This document shows positions 51,151 through 62,317 of a DNA stretch of 64,000 nucleotides, piece by piece. The position numbers and the translations under genes are program-made. Each line of letters begins with the position of its first letter. Positions within the stretch are counted from its first letter, which is position 1. The notes under the pieces are model-generated. The model was not told where the DNA came from. It searched no databases and worked only from the letters and a program-made list of their open reading frames with translations. The stretch is from Leptodactylus fallax (lineage: Eukaryota > Chordata > Amphibia > Anura > Leptodactylidae), in contig CAMRHE010000654.1 in assembly GCA_947044405.1 (NCBI GenBank), forward strand, positions 1 through 64,000, given 5' to 3'.

Positions 51151-52717
51151 CAGTCATGGCCAAAAGTTTTGAGAATGATACAAATATTAATTTTTACAAA
51201 GTCTACTGCTTCAGTTTTTCTAATGGCAATTTGCATATACTCCAGAATGTTATAAAGAGTGATCAGCTTAACAGCAATTACTTGCAAAGTCAATATTTGC
51301 CTAGAAAATGAACTTTATCCCCCAAAACGCATTTCAACATCATTGCAGCCCTGCCTTAAAAGGACCACCTAACATCGTTTCAGCGATTGCTCCATTAACA
51401 CAGGTGTGGGTGTTGATGAGGACAGGGCTGGAGATCAATCTGTCATGATTAAGTAAGAATGACACCACTGGACACTTTAAAAGGAGGCTGGTGCTTGCCA
51501 TCATTGTTTCTCTTCTGTTAACCATGGTTATCTCTAAAGAAACACGTGCAGTCATCATTGCACTGCACAAAAATGGCCTAACTGGGAAGAGTATTGCAGC
51601 TAGAAAGATTGCACCTCAGTCAACAATCTATCGCATCATCAAGAACTTCAAGGAGAGAGGTTCCATTGGTGCCAAAAAGGCTCCAGGGCGCCCAAGAAAG
51701 ACCAGCAAGCGGCAGGACCGTCTCTTAAAAGTGTTTCAGCTGCGGGATCGGGCTACCAGCAGTGCAGAGCTTGCTGAGGAATGGCAGCAGGCAGGTGTGA
51801 GTGCATCTGCACGCACTGTGAGGCGGAGACTCTTGGAGCAAGGCCTGGTCTCAAGGAGGGCAGCAAACAAGCCACTTCTCTCCAGAAAAAACATCAGGGA
51901 CAGGCTGATATTCTGCAAAAGGTACAGGGAGTGGACTGCTGAGGACTGGGGGAAAGTCATTTTCTCTGATGAATCCCCTTTTCGATTGTTTGGAACATCT
52001 GGAAAACAGTTTATTCGGAGAAGAAGAGGTGAGCGCTACCACCAGTCTTGTCTCATGCCAACTGTAAAGCATCCTGAAACCATTCATGTGTGGGGTTGCT
52101 TCTCAGCCAAGGGAATCGGCTCTCTCACAGTCTTGCCTAAAAACACAGCCATGAATAAAGAATGGTACCAGAATGTCCTCCAAGAGCAACTTCTCCCAAC
52201 CGTCCAAGAGCAGTTTGGCGCTCAGCAATGCCTTTTCCAGCATGATGGAGCACCTTGCCATAAAGCAAAGGTGATAACTAAATGGCTCAGGGAACAAAAC
52301 ATAGAGATTTTGGGTCCATGGCCTGGAAACTCCCCAGATCTTAATCCCATTGAGAACTTGTGGTCAATCATCAAGAGACGGGTGGACAAACAAAAACCAA
52401 CAAATTCAGACAAAATTAAAGCATTGATTCTGCAAGAATGGACTGCTATCAGTCAGGATTTGGTCCAGAAGTTGATTGAGAGCATGCCAGGGAGAATTGC
52501 AGAGGTCCTGAAGAAGAAGGGTCAACACTGCAAATATTGACTTGCTGCATTAACTCATTCTAACTGTCAATATAATCTTCTGTTACTCATAATATGAATG
52601 CAATTCTATTTCTGTATGTGATAAAAACATCTGACAAACACACATAAAAACCAGAGGGCAGCAGATCATGTGAAAATAGAATATTTGTGTCATTCTCAAA
52701 ACTTTTGGCCATGACTG
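51151..52717 (+). mobile_element. Complete Tc1-like transposon copy A (1567 bp), apparently intact
   Basis: Terminal inverted repeats of about 38 bp start CAGTCATGGCCAAAAGTTTT at both ends, with TA at 51149-51150 and 52718-52719. It contains one intact transposase gene on the + strand. A second copy of exactly the same length lies at 62318-63884 in opposite orientation. The target sequence CATTGTACAAGCAC is preserved empty in the neighbouring tandem duplicate at 52816-52829, which confirms the boundaries. Confidence 0.97.
51524..52540 (+). CDS. Tc1-like transposase, intact, DD35E spacing (copy A)
   Basis: 338 codons from ATG 51524 in the strong context ACCATGG to TGA 52540. The frame is open upstream to about 51455, but the best start is this ATG, which gives the usual Tc1 length of about 340. 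In order: paired-like HTH (residues about 5-45), GRPRK (55-59) with a basic nuclear-localisation-like stretch, second HTH (about 90-115), catalytic D149 (FSDESPF), HVWGCFSAKG (188-197), D241 (FQHDGAPCH) and E277 (SPDLNPIEN). D241 and E277 have 35 residues between them, one more than in standard DD34E Tc1 proteins. The enzyme would cut the element out and insert it at TA. All catalytic residues are present, so activity is plausible, not shown. DD35E Tc1 families such as Traveler are known from vertebrates; membership needs an alignment. Confidence 0.95.
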   Translation: MVISKETRAVIIALHKNGLTGKSIAARKIAPQSTIYRIIKNFKERGSIGAKKAPGRPRKTSKRQDRLLKVFQLRDRATSSAELAEEWQQAGVSASARTVRRRLLEQGLVSRRAANKPLLSRKNIRDRLIFCKRYREWTAEDWGKVIFSDESPFRLFGTSGKQFIRRRRGERYHQSCLMPTVKHPETIHVWGCFSAKGIGSLTVLPKNTAMNKEWYQNVLQEQLLPTVQEQFGAQQCLFQHDGAPCHKAKVITKWLREQNIEILGPWPGNSPDLNPIENLWSIIKRRVDKQKPTNSDKIKALILQEWTAISQDLVQKLIESMPGRIAEVLKKKGQHCKY

Positions 52718-52870
52718 TACAAGCACAGTAAAGAAAGGTGTACACTCACCGGCTGCAACTGTGCCCGGCGCATGTGCTGCACATAATCGAGGCCAGGGAA
52801 AAGTAAACCTTGCTTCATTGTACAAGCACAGTAAAGAGAGGTGTACACTCACTGGCTAAATCTGCGCCCG
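52718..52870 (+). repeat. ~104 bp tandem duplication with the empty insertion site
   Basis: The interrupted first unit resumes at 52718 with TACAAGCACAGTAAAG. The second unit (from about 52766) repeats GGCGCATGTGCTGCACATAA, GGCCAGGGAAAAGTAAACC and CTTCATTGTACAAGCACAG without any insertion. The units differ by a few substitutions. Confidence 0.88.
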
Positions 52871-55800
52871 GCGCATACGTCTCTTCGGACCCCAGAGTAT
52901 GATATTCGGAGGTCCAGGGGAGGTGCTAAAAAATTAAAAAACATCTATACTCATCATCCGTCACTTCTCCCGTCCTCCTCCACCATGGCATCTGATCTAC
53001 ATAAAAAATCTATTTCCGCAATGTGGGGCCATAGTGGCAATTTGTTAAAAAAAAAAAAATATGAAAAACTGACACGTTTTCCTCATATTTTTCCCTACAT
53101 TTAGACTAAAAAATCATTTGCATAACCCAAACGCAAAAAAAAACACATATACCAAGAAACCCAATATATGGCCTGACCTTGAAGTGGTTAAAAAACTAAA
53201 AAAATGTTCCATTTTCTTTAAAAAGGGGACTTTGTGCATCTATTGGATACTAGCAGATATGTAGTGTAACTATCAACCATGTTGTGACCTAAAATGCACC
53301 ATCAGTACCCCGCAAAATGTTTCCCATGAAGAACCTTCATTATATAATTTCCCGTCTCCCTCGTGAGTCTTCCTGCCCGGTCCTTAACCCATTCCAATAT
53401 GGCTACCTCCCAGCATTAGACAGATACTGCAGTTCCCGTCTGCATTAACTTGCCCTGTGGGCTGCTGATTCTTCCGCACAACTTTGACCTTAAACAGTGA
53501 CTATGGACTCCGCGCTACATAATTGTCACAGTGGCTTTGACAGAAGCTTTTCCCAATTCCCAGTGCCACGTTATGTAACAAGTCGTTGTCGTGCTTTGTT
53601 TTTCTCTTCTGTCGGCTCCTGCAGAAATGTATTATCTGGGGCTTCTACGCTCAAGTGGAGAGAAAATGGAAACACAATGGGGTGTACACCAGAGATTGAC
53701 GACCTACCGGGCCTAGCGGAATACAAAGACCTTCAGTAATCCTAATATTGAGCGTGACTTTGCAGCTTATCCTGATCTAGGTCTAGGAATAGACTGTATG
53801 TAGAGTTTGTAGACTTATCTTGTGTTCTTTTTATGCAGCACTTTACATTATGGTTGTATTGTTGCGAGCGCTGAGCACTGGGGGCACATGTGCTGGGTCT
53901 TTTGAACATTAACCCATACATTAACCCTATAAAGAGGACTTTTCACGACCTCCTCCAACCCTTTTCATCCTTCAATAGGCGCCTCTTCACTGATTCTAGC
54001 GCAGTTGGAATTTTTTCTCTAGCCCTCACTCATTCAGGAGATAGGACCAGATATGTCCTTCTTCTTGGCTTGAACTATCCTCGGAAAGCTGCACGAGATG
54101 ACTAGCTTCCTAGTGGATGTGATATGAACTACAGTCTGTCAAGGGTTTTTCAAGCATGTTGAGATATTATGTAGAATCAATATCTTAAGAAACTGGAGCC
54201 CTTACCAAGATTCGTGAAACGTTAAGGGTAGACACCTCTGTAGGTTGTTGGGTTCCTTGGCCATAAGTTGGGACAAGGGTCCCTGAGGAAGATAAAAGTT
54301 TTTCACTGAGACAGGCAGCAGTATTGTCAATGGCAGAACCAGGTAGATAAAGAAAAGAAAAGACAATTTTTCACGATATTTACATCCATTTAGAGCTTCA
54401 TCCATGGTGAGGAACACCATCTGAGCACCATTCATGGCAAAGTTCTCCATTACCCCATATCTTTGAAGTAACCAAGTTATTTTCTTTGTTACTCGGGCTG
54501 GACCACTTTCTGGCCTGTCATGGTGGTCATATGGCATGATCTTATTGAAACAGGATTGGTAGACGAGATGAGACCTTTGACCACCAAGGTCTGGCATTTT
54601 TTGGGTTAGTCTTTGGAGATAAATCTCTATGCTACATTTTTAAATAAATCTTTTAGAAATGAAGAAACTGCCAACAAATTTTACAGGTTTTCGTTTCTCT
54701 TCTTTTTTTTTGCAACTTGACTCCCTAAAAGCAAATCTCTGTTCCTGTGTATCAGTTAATTATGACCTCGGGGCTGTCCTCGAGAGAAGAAAGGAACAAA
54801 CCTAGTTTTCTTTTCCGAGGTTTGAGAGGAAGCTAAAAATATGCTGATCTACTTGGTTTTGATGGAAGATGCTGGGAGGACATTTGGCCACCATCCAGCA
54901 AATAGGAGTTTGAAGACAAAGCCGGCAACGCCATGCTTCCGGGAGGGAAGTATCAGTGAAGAGATATGCACACACGAGAGATGAATGTATAGAAATGTAT
55001 ATTTTATTCATAGCTCCCTGATGCTACGACGTAGTTCACAAAGAGTTTACACACTACAAAGAGGGAAGAGGTAACACAGCAAAAATAAGATGGGTCATCG
55101 GAGCGAGTACTGAAGAACTCAACTTGTAGGGTCACTCGTAGACTGCCAACATCCATGGCCTTCCCTACAACAACCATCATCTCTATTCACTTCATGTCAT
55201 GGTTTTTCCCCTGTAAAACTTCTCCTGGCCTGAGGAAATAGAGTCCCATGTGGTAAAGAATCCTACACCCATACTTCCCAACATGTTTCCAAATTGTAGG
55301 ACATCTTGAACCTCACTCATGCTTTACGCAGGAAAGGTTTAGCTAGGCTTTTGTTCACCCAAGGCGAAGATTCAGCTTGCTACACTAGCCATGAACCTAC
55401 ATACAAGGCCAAAGGCAGTTTGGCATTTTTTGGCACCCCCTGGTTACATGCCCTGCCACCCCCATCACTACAACCCTGCACCGAGGAACAACCTTGAAGA
55501 GTAAGACTATAGATCTTGGAACATAGGTAAGCAATGGATAGACCCTGTACCCTCCAAGTACTATTTCTCGAATTTGCTCTCAAGGCAGATGTCCAGTGGT
55601 CACACACTTCAGAAGACTTGTTCAGTTGACAGCTATTCCTTCTGACCCACCTAAAAATGTCCATTGGGCTCAGTAAGCCACTGCCAGACTCCTCTGTAGG
55701 CCACTTATCTCGTGTCAGAACCAAAGGATTGGACATGTTAAAATTCCACATGCCTGACAACCTCACACTTAAGATGGTCAACCAGTCCCTACAAAATTTC

Positions 55801-56289
55801 AGATATAGAGAAGACCCACCTAGAATGTATAGCCACCTCTGCATCTCCATAGAAGTTGAGTTGCCAAGAGCTTTGGCCCTTTTGGTTTTTGACTCTGTAT
55901 ACGTGATCTAGAACTCATGGTGTCACCTCTGCTACATCTCTATGCTGAAGCCACAAGTCATGGTAGAATAGTCGTGTAGCACATAAAGTCCATTCACTAT
56001 TATAACAAACTGCTGAGGAGAGACATTCTGACTGCTGCTGACGGTGCTTATTCAGCATGGTTTGGCTATTTACCGTACGCGATATACATAAAGCAGCTGT
56101 CACTATTTGGCAGGTACCCAGGGGGCGTCGATCAAAGCACAGTCCTCAGAATAGGAAGACGTATCTGCAGTTAAGTGATACAATATTCTACTCTATGTAC
56201 ACTATTGGGTTCGGCCTCAAGACAGTAATAAAAAACCGAACCTTAGGCATTTAGATCACAAATAGTATATATGATCCCCTTCAGCAGAT
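52871..56289. other. Unassigned, with a fragment of the 35105-35960 foldback family
   Basis: 52880-52960 contains GGACCCCAGAGTATGATATT and GTCCAGGGGAGG, a piece of the foldback element at 35105-35960. The frames of 131 codons (54202-54597, minus) and 156 codons (55380-55850, minus) are the longest here; neither shows a domain I recognise, and I do not call them genes. Confidence 0.45.
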
Positions 56290-57100
56290 CCCAAAGTGGA
56301 TAGAGACCACATACCAGAGCACCTACACAGACCTCAGACCCCCATGTATATAGATCTCAAACTTCCATCTATACAGACCCTATACCAGGCCCCCATCTAT
56401 TCAAACCACATCTATGCAGACCACATACCAGACCCCCATCTATATAGACCCCAAGCCCCAATATTTAGAGAACCATGGCCAGACCTCCCTAATATACAGA
56501 CCCCAGACTCTCATAAATACAGATCCCAGACCATCCATCTATTCAGACTCCAGATCAGAACCCCATCTATATAGATCCCTGACTCCGATCTTTAGAGAAC
56601 CCAGGCCAGACCCCCTCTATACAGACCCCAGACCCCCATGTATATAGAACTCAGACTCCCATCTATACAGACCCCATACCAGACCCCCATCTAATGTATA
56701 TAGACTCCAAACCCCGATCTTTATAGAACCCTAGCCGGACCTTCCATCTATACAAACCCCAGAAACCTATCTATAAAGATGCCAGACTAGGCCACCCATC
56801 TATTTAGACCCCAGATCATAACCCCATCTATATGGAAGACAGATCTCATTTATATAGACCTCGCACCCTGATCTTTAAAGAACCCTGGCCAGGCCCCCAC
56901 AACTATACCGAGCTCAGACCCCCACCTACACAGATCGAAGACCAGGCCACCCATTTACTCAAACCCCAGATCGGAATTCCATCTATATAGTTCCCAGACT
57001 CTGATCTTTAGAGAACCCAGGCCAGGCCCCCATCTATACAGACCCCAGACCCCAATCTATACAGACAACTGACCAGACCCCCATCTATTTGAACAGTAGA
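56290..57100 (+). repeat. Degenerate C/A-rich minisatellite
   Basis: Recurring words CCAGACCCCCATCTATA, CAGACCCCAGACTC and GATCTTTAGAGAACCC at roughly 30-35 base spacing, diverged and without strict period. Confidence 0.8.
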
Positions 57101-57419
57101 CCTCCCACAACCTCTGTTCAGATCTCATGCAAACAGGAGACATCTACAAAAGCTTTTTTCCAAATTGTAAACAACAATTCGGCGTCCTATTCTGTGTGTG
57201 ACACAGCGGTCATGGCCAGATAGTATGTTCCCACTATCATGCTAGAATATACATCCTAGCATGGCATTGCCTACAATAGTGCATCCTGGCCTGATAATCC
57301 AGCATCTGAAACCAGGGCACAGGGAGGGTTTCTGCATCACTGCCTTGTGGGAAAGTTTGGTAACACCCAGTAGATTTAGCAACTATTCCAGAAGTCTAGA
57401 AGATCTCCACTTTTACTCA
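57101..57419. other. Unassigned
   Basis: Nothing recognisable between two tandem arrays. Confidence 0.35.
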
Positions 57420-57615
57420 GGGTCTCCTGGGCCTTCCTGGTCTAGAGTCTAGAGCCTCCTGGACATTCCTGGTCTAAAAGGTCTATAGTCTAGATCCTCC
57501 TGAACATTTCTGGTCTAGAGCCTAAAGCCTCCTGAACATTCCTGGTCTAGAAGGTCTAGAGTCTAAAGCCTCCTGAACACTCCTGGTCTAGAAGGTCTAG
57601 AGTCTAGAATGTCTC
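57420..57615 (+). repeat. Short minisatellite dense in TCTAGA sites
   Basis: Four to five imperfect units of TTCCTGGTCTAGAAGGTCTA followed by GAGTCTAAAGCCTCCTGAAC. Some units lack the AAGGTCTA segment. Confidence 0.85.
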
Positions 57616-58450
57616 CCCTTTTTCCTGGGGGCATCCAGGAGAGTTGGCAAGTATAGCTATAATCATATGGTATATAGAACCACAAAAAAACACATCACAC
57701 CCAAATCTCCGCTACCATATGTTTTGTGAATTCGTCCTTGCTATGGTAGTACTTCCAGCTCCTTTAGTCCAGGTATACAAATTGTCCACTTACGTTGCCT
57801 TCACTTTACCGAATAGTCTTAAAATATGTTTGTGTTTTGGGGCATGATGTCCGCCCATATCTGCCATCATCATGTTCCTTCCGTCACTCTAGGATTTGAT
57901 AAAATATAGTCTTGGATTCTGCCTCTTGACTTTGGCCTTGAGGTTGCTCAAAGGGAAAAAGGAAGATAGTTTTCTAGATCTTGAGTTATAAGGAACGTTA
58001 AAAATAACCAGACGAGAAGAAGACAGAAGATAATGACACACAAAAAGCATGAAAAACCCAAAATATCTGGGTGTAAAAGCTGAAATATTAGATGTTACCG
58101 GGAACAAAGGAGAACCCACCGGCTATGTCAGTAACACATCAAATCGAATGAAAACTGTTTTATTATAAATCATTGGCTAGCAAATCTGACCAATATGGCT
58201 TCCTTAAAATTATTATGGTCTTCATAAATCAGCCCCATTGTCTGGGATTGTCTATTTAGGGGTTTGGGACAACCCCATGGCAGCTGGATTGGTGGCCAAT
58301 GGCGAGGAAAAGAGGAAAAAAAACTGCGTAACTGAGAAATTGTCTTTGTGTCCATGGCAACCACTCACATCTTACATGTTTCAAGAGCAGAATACAAAAA
58401 GAAAGCTCCCCTGCGATTCGTTGCCATGGACAACATAGACAGTTAATCTT
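57616..58450. other. Unassigned; inverted repeat at 58349-58434
   Basis: 58349-58434 has arms TGTCCATGGCAACC and GTTGCCATGGACAA, related to the hairpins at 19472-19562 and 58746-58805. No gene is supported. Confidence 0.45.
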
Positions 58451-58729
58451 TTAGGCCGGGGCCCCATGTCGATTGGGTTCTAGTGAATCCCATCCACAAC
58501 TTGTGGGAAAATATGCACAGCGGATACCCTGCAGTTTCCAAAACCGTTGCGGTTTTCAAAATCACAGCATGTCAATTATAGCTACGGAAACGCCGGCAAT
58601 TTTCCTATAGGTATAATGGAAGCAGAAAGTCTGTGAAAAGTGCTGCGGGAAAAATCGCAATGCGTTGCCGCCGCGGTTTTTCCCACAATGCTTTTTTGCT
58701 GCGGCCCGCTACATAGGGCCTTAGCCTTA
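58451..58729. mobile_element. Probable non-autonomous element with imperfect inverted ends
   Basis: Left TTAGGCCGGGGCCCCATGT and right, on the other strand, TAAGGCCCTATGTAGC after CTAAGGC are related ends. The interior has short inverted words around GCGGTTTT and AAAAATCGC. The assignment is tentative. Confidence 0.45.
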
Positions 58730-58745
58730 GACAGTCTTAATCTCT

Positions 58746-58805
58746 GTTGCCCATAGCAACCAATTTGAAATAAAAGCTGCACTCTGATTGGTCGCTAAGG
58801 GCAAC
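58746..58805. repeat. Hairpin repeat, GTTGCCCATAGCAACC family
   Basis: Arms GTTGCCCATAGCAACCAAT and ATTGGTCGCTAAGGGCAAC are inverted copies around a short A/T centre. Related copies lie at 19472-19562 and 58349-58434. Confidence 0.75.
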
Positions 58806-60925
58806 AAAGGCAGTCTTTCTTTTTGACAGTGTCATAAATCACCTGTATACAAATTTTTAAACAAATTTTCTTATTTTTTTTACATTTTTGTTACATTTCT
58901 ACATTTTATTCTTACAATTTATTCATTTCGACATTTTTATTCTTTTTTCACTTTAAGCCTCATCTCGAGCAGTTGCGTCTCTAGCTTTGAAGAGAAATTG
59001 TATTTTCCGTCATCGCTGCCATTTAGCAAGGGTTAATCCTGCAGTAAAGACTCCGTCGATCCTGATTGTTTAATTATTTGCGCTCGGCCTTCTTTCTGCC
59101 TGGTAATGTCACAATCCTTTAAGCCATTTAATTATAATAATCCACTGCATCTCGCCAAAAGGTTCGCGGCCGCGGCTACGTCTAAGTGGCAGAGCGCAAA
59201 GTGCAAGGTGAGAGGTGAGCCCGACAGCCCCTTGGGTTTTCTCGTAAGAAACCATAAACCTGTATCCTCCAGATAGCTATTGATTTCTAACAGACCTTGA
59301 AATGAAAGAGGAGACGCGCCGACGTGACTGAAATTTTTGTCGCTGTCTGAGTGAATTACCGGCGTGTCGGTGGAAGATATAAATTGGTCTATTTGTATCT
59401 TGTTGGAGACAAGGGTTAGAGGAGGGAACCTTCTGGAGAATAACATATCACACAGGGCGACCCGCGGTGGTGACGGGAGAACCCATACGAGTCTATTAGC
59501 GGTACCTGCTGTCTATCTAATGGCCGGGATCATAACAGGATTACGTGGACGGATTGACAATGATAGGACCAAGAAAGGTAGCGCCAAACTGGGCCTCCTA
59601 TATCAAAACTGTCCTTGCCGTAGGCCCAGGCTCACCAATATTTTGCTGGGGAGCTCTGGGAGAATGGTGTAAAAAGTTTCAGACAGAGCCGTGCTCTCCC
59701 ATTTGGGACATCGCCTCACCCTTTGGGCACTACTTGTGCTGCCCATGCCCCATTTTTGGGCGTGACCGGGACATAATGTGCTAAAATCGCAGTGATTGCA
59801 ACCTCGGGAGACTGAGAGATTTGCCTGTTCTTCCGCTCATCCGGATGGTCACTCCTTTTTTGGGAGGAGCTTCTAGGAGAGTTGTCAAGTATAACAAAGC
59901 CCCACCTCCAGTCCGCATAGGTATTCCCATGACTACTTCTAGGAACCAGTCCAAAGCATACTCGTCCCAAGGCTTGACTGGACCATTGGGGACTTCAGAA
60001 CTTGACACAACCATAGTTGTCCCAAATTTTCCTTAACCATTCTTGTAAATTCGACTTGCCTGGGCTCACAAAGAAGAAGGTTGGGGATGATCCCAGGGGC
60101 AAGACTTTAAAGCATGCATGCCAACTCTCCAGAAATATCTAGGAGGCACCGGAAATAACGGATAACCTTCCAATGTCCTGGAAGAGTTGGCAAATCTCCT
60201 AGGTTGCCATACACAACTTCAGAGTACCCTGAGAAACCTATTGAGCAGATGGTTAAATCTAGCAGTAAGTGTTGAATTTCCCTGCAGAGCCCCCGCAGGA
60301 AAAACTGAGCATTGCAAAGCTCCCATCAAAATCAATGGTTTGTCTGTGTAATATGGGACAGAAAGGGTCCTCCAGAATGAGAGACTCTTCATAACTGCTC
60401 AACACTCTTACAAGGGATGAGTATCCAGAGGAGGGGACCTGTACCCCACTACTAACTTAGGGTTCCCTGATTGGGTATCTAAATGTGACTTTTCCAAACT
60501 AGACAACTCCTTAGATGAAGAAAGCTCTGCTGGAGCCCAGAAGGTTCACAGGATGTGATATCGGTCCAGTAGACGCACACATTTCATCAATAAGCCACAT
60601 TTCTGACCTCGGTATCAGTAAATATGAGGTAAGTGCAGATCTTCATTCAGAAATCAGTCTTAAAAAAAATCAATACACGTAAGTAACGGAGACCAGAGAT
60701 CCATTAAGTATCGCAGGCGTTCCTACACATGCCTTACTGCAGTATGTCTAGACGAGAGACGTCTTGGAAGGTTTCCAGACACACTCTTATTCCAAGGAGG
60801 ATATGAAATACAAACAATGATTTACAAGTTGTCACCATTACCAGGAACAATGAACTCAGAAGGAAAAACACCTTGAGGAATCAGATAAAATTTCTCTTCA
60901 CGTAAAGGAAAAATATTGAAAAGTA
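58806..60925. other. Unassigned, partly single-copy
   Basis: 58860-58960 is T-rich. 59030-59420 is non-repetitive and GC-richer in places and could be conserved non-coding DNA. Frames of about 100 codons at 59132-59446 and 59364-59672 overlap on opposite strands without recognisable domains. Confidence 0.4.
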
Positions 60926-62317
60926 TAGTAGTTATATTCTTGTACATAGGAGCAGTATTATAGTAGTTATATTCTTGTACATAGGGGCAGTATTATAGTA
61001 GTTATATTCTTGTACATAGGAGGTAGTATTATAGTAGTTATATTCTTGTACGTAGGAGTAGTATTATAGTAGTTATATTCTTGTACATAGGAGCAGTATT
61101 ATAGTAGTTATATTCTTGTACATAGGGGCAGTATTATAGTAGTTATATTCTTGTACATAGGAGCAGTATTATAGTAGTTATATTCTTGTACATAGGGGCA
61201 GTATTATAGTAGTTATATTCTTGTACATAGGAGCAGTATTATAGTAGTTATATTCTTGTACATAGGAGCAGTATTATAGTAGTTATATTCTTGTACATAG
61301 GGGCAGTATTATAGTAGTTATATTCTTGTACCTGGGGGCAGTATTATAGTAGTTATATTCTTGTACATAGGGGGCAGTATTATAGTAGTTATATTCTTGT
61401 ACATAGGAGCAGTATTATAGTAGTTATATTCTTGTACATAGGAGCAGTATTATAGTAGTTATATTCTTGTACATAGGAGCAGTATTATAGTAGTTATATT
61501 CTTGTACATAGGAGCAGTATTATAGTAGTTATATTCTTGTACATAGGAGCAGTATTATAGTAGTTATATTCTTGTACATAGGAGGCAGTATTATAGTAGT
61601 TATATTCTTGTACATAGGAGCAGTATTATAGTAGTTATATTCTTGTACATAGGGGTAGTATTATAGTAGTTATATTCTTGTACATTGGGGCAGTATTATA
61701 GTAGTTATATTCTTGTACATAGGAGCAGTATTATAGTAGTTATATTCTTGTACATAGGAGCAGTATTATAGTAGTTATATTCTTGTACATAGGAGCAGTA
61801 TTATAGTAGTTATATTCTTGTACATAGGAGCAGTATTATAGTAGTTATATTCTTGTACATAGGGGCAGTATTATAGTAGTTATATTCTTGTATATAGGGG
61901 GCAGTATTATAGTAGTTTTATATTCTTGTACATAGGAGCAGTATTATAGTAGTTATATTTGTGTACATAGGGGCAGTATTATAGTAGTTATATTCTTGCA
62001 CATAGGAGCAGTATTATAGTAGTTATATTCTTGTACATAGGAGCAGTATTATAGTAGTTATATTCTTGTATATAGGGGGCAGTATTATAGTAGTTATATT
62101 CTTGTACATAGGAGGTAGTATTATAGTAGTTATATTCTTGTACATAGGAGCAGTATTATAGTAGTTATATTCTTGTACATAGGAGCAGTATTATAGTAGT
62201 TATATTCTTTTACATAGGAGTAGTATTATAGCAGTTATATTCTTTTACATAGGAGCAATATTATAGTAGTTATATTCTTATACATAGGGGTAGTATTATA
62301 GTAGTTATATTCTTGTA
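60926..62317 (-). repeat. 35-36 bp AT-rich minisatellite, locus 3 (inverted)
   Basis: About 39 units of the reverse complement of the family at 1333-4371 (AGTAGTTATATTCTTGTACA then TAGGAGCAGTATTAT). It is interrupted by a complete Tc1-like element and resumes after it. Confidence 0.97.

Noticed and set aside
50744..51172. 142-codon + strand frame
   Set aside because: It starts inside a non-autonomous DNA element and ends just inside Tc1-like copy A, so it spans unrelated pieces.
54202..54597. 131-codon minus-strand frame with a hydrophobic stretch (FLFFIYLVLPLTILLPV)
   Set aside because: One possible membrane segment and no recognisable family; a chance frame in AT-rich sequence is more likely. 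A protein database search with a match over the full length would change this.
55380..55850. 156-codon minus-strand frame
   Set aside because: No domain recognised and no splice or promoter context; it could be part of an old repeat. A translated search is needed to go further.
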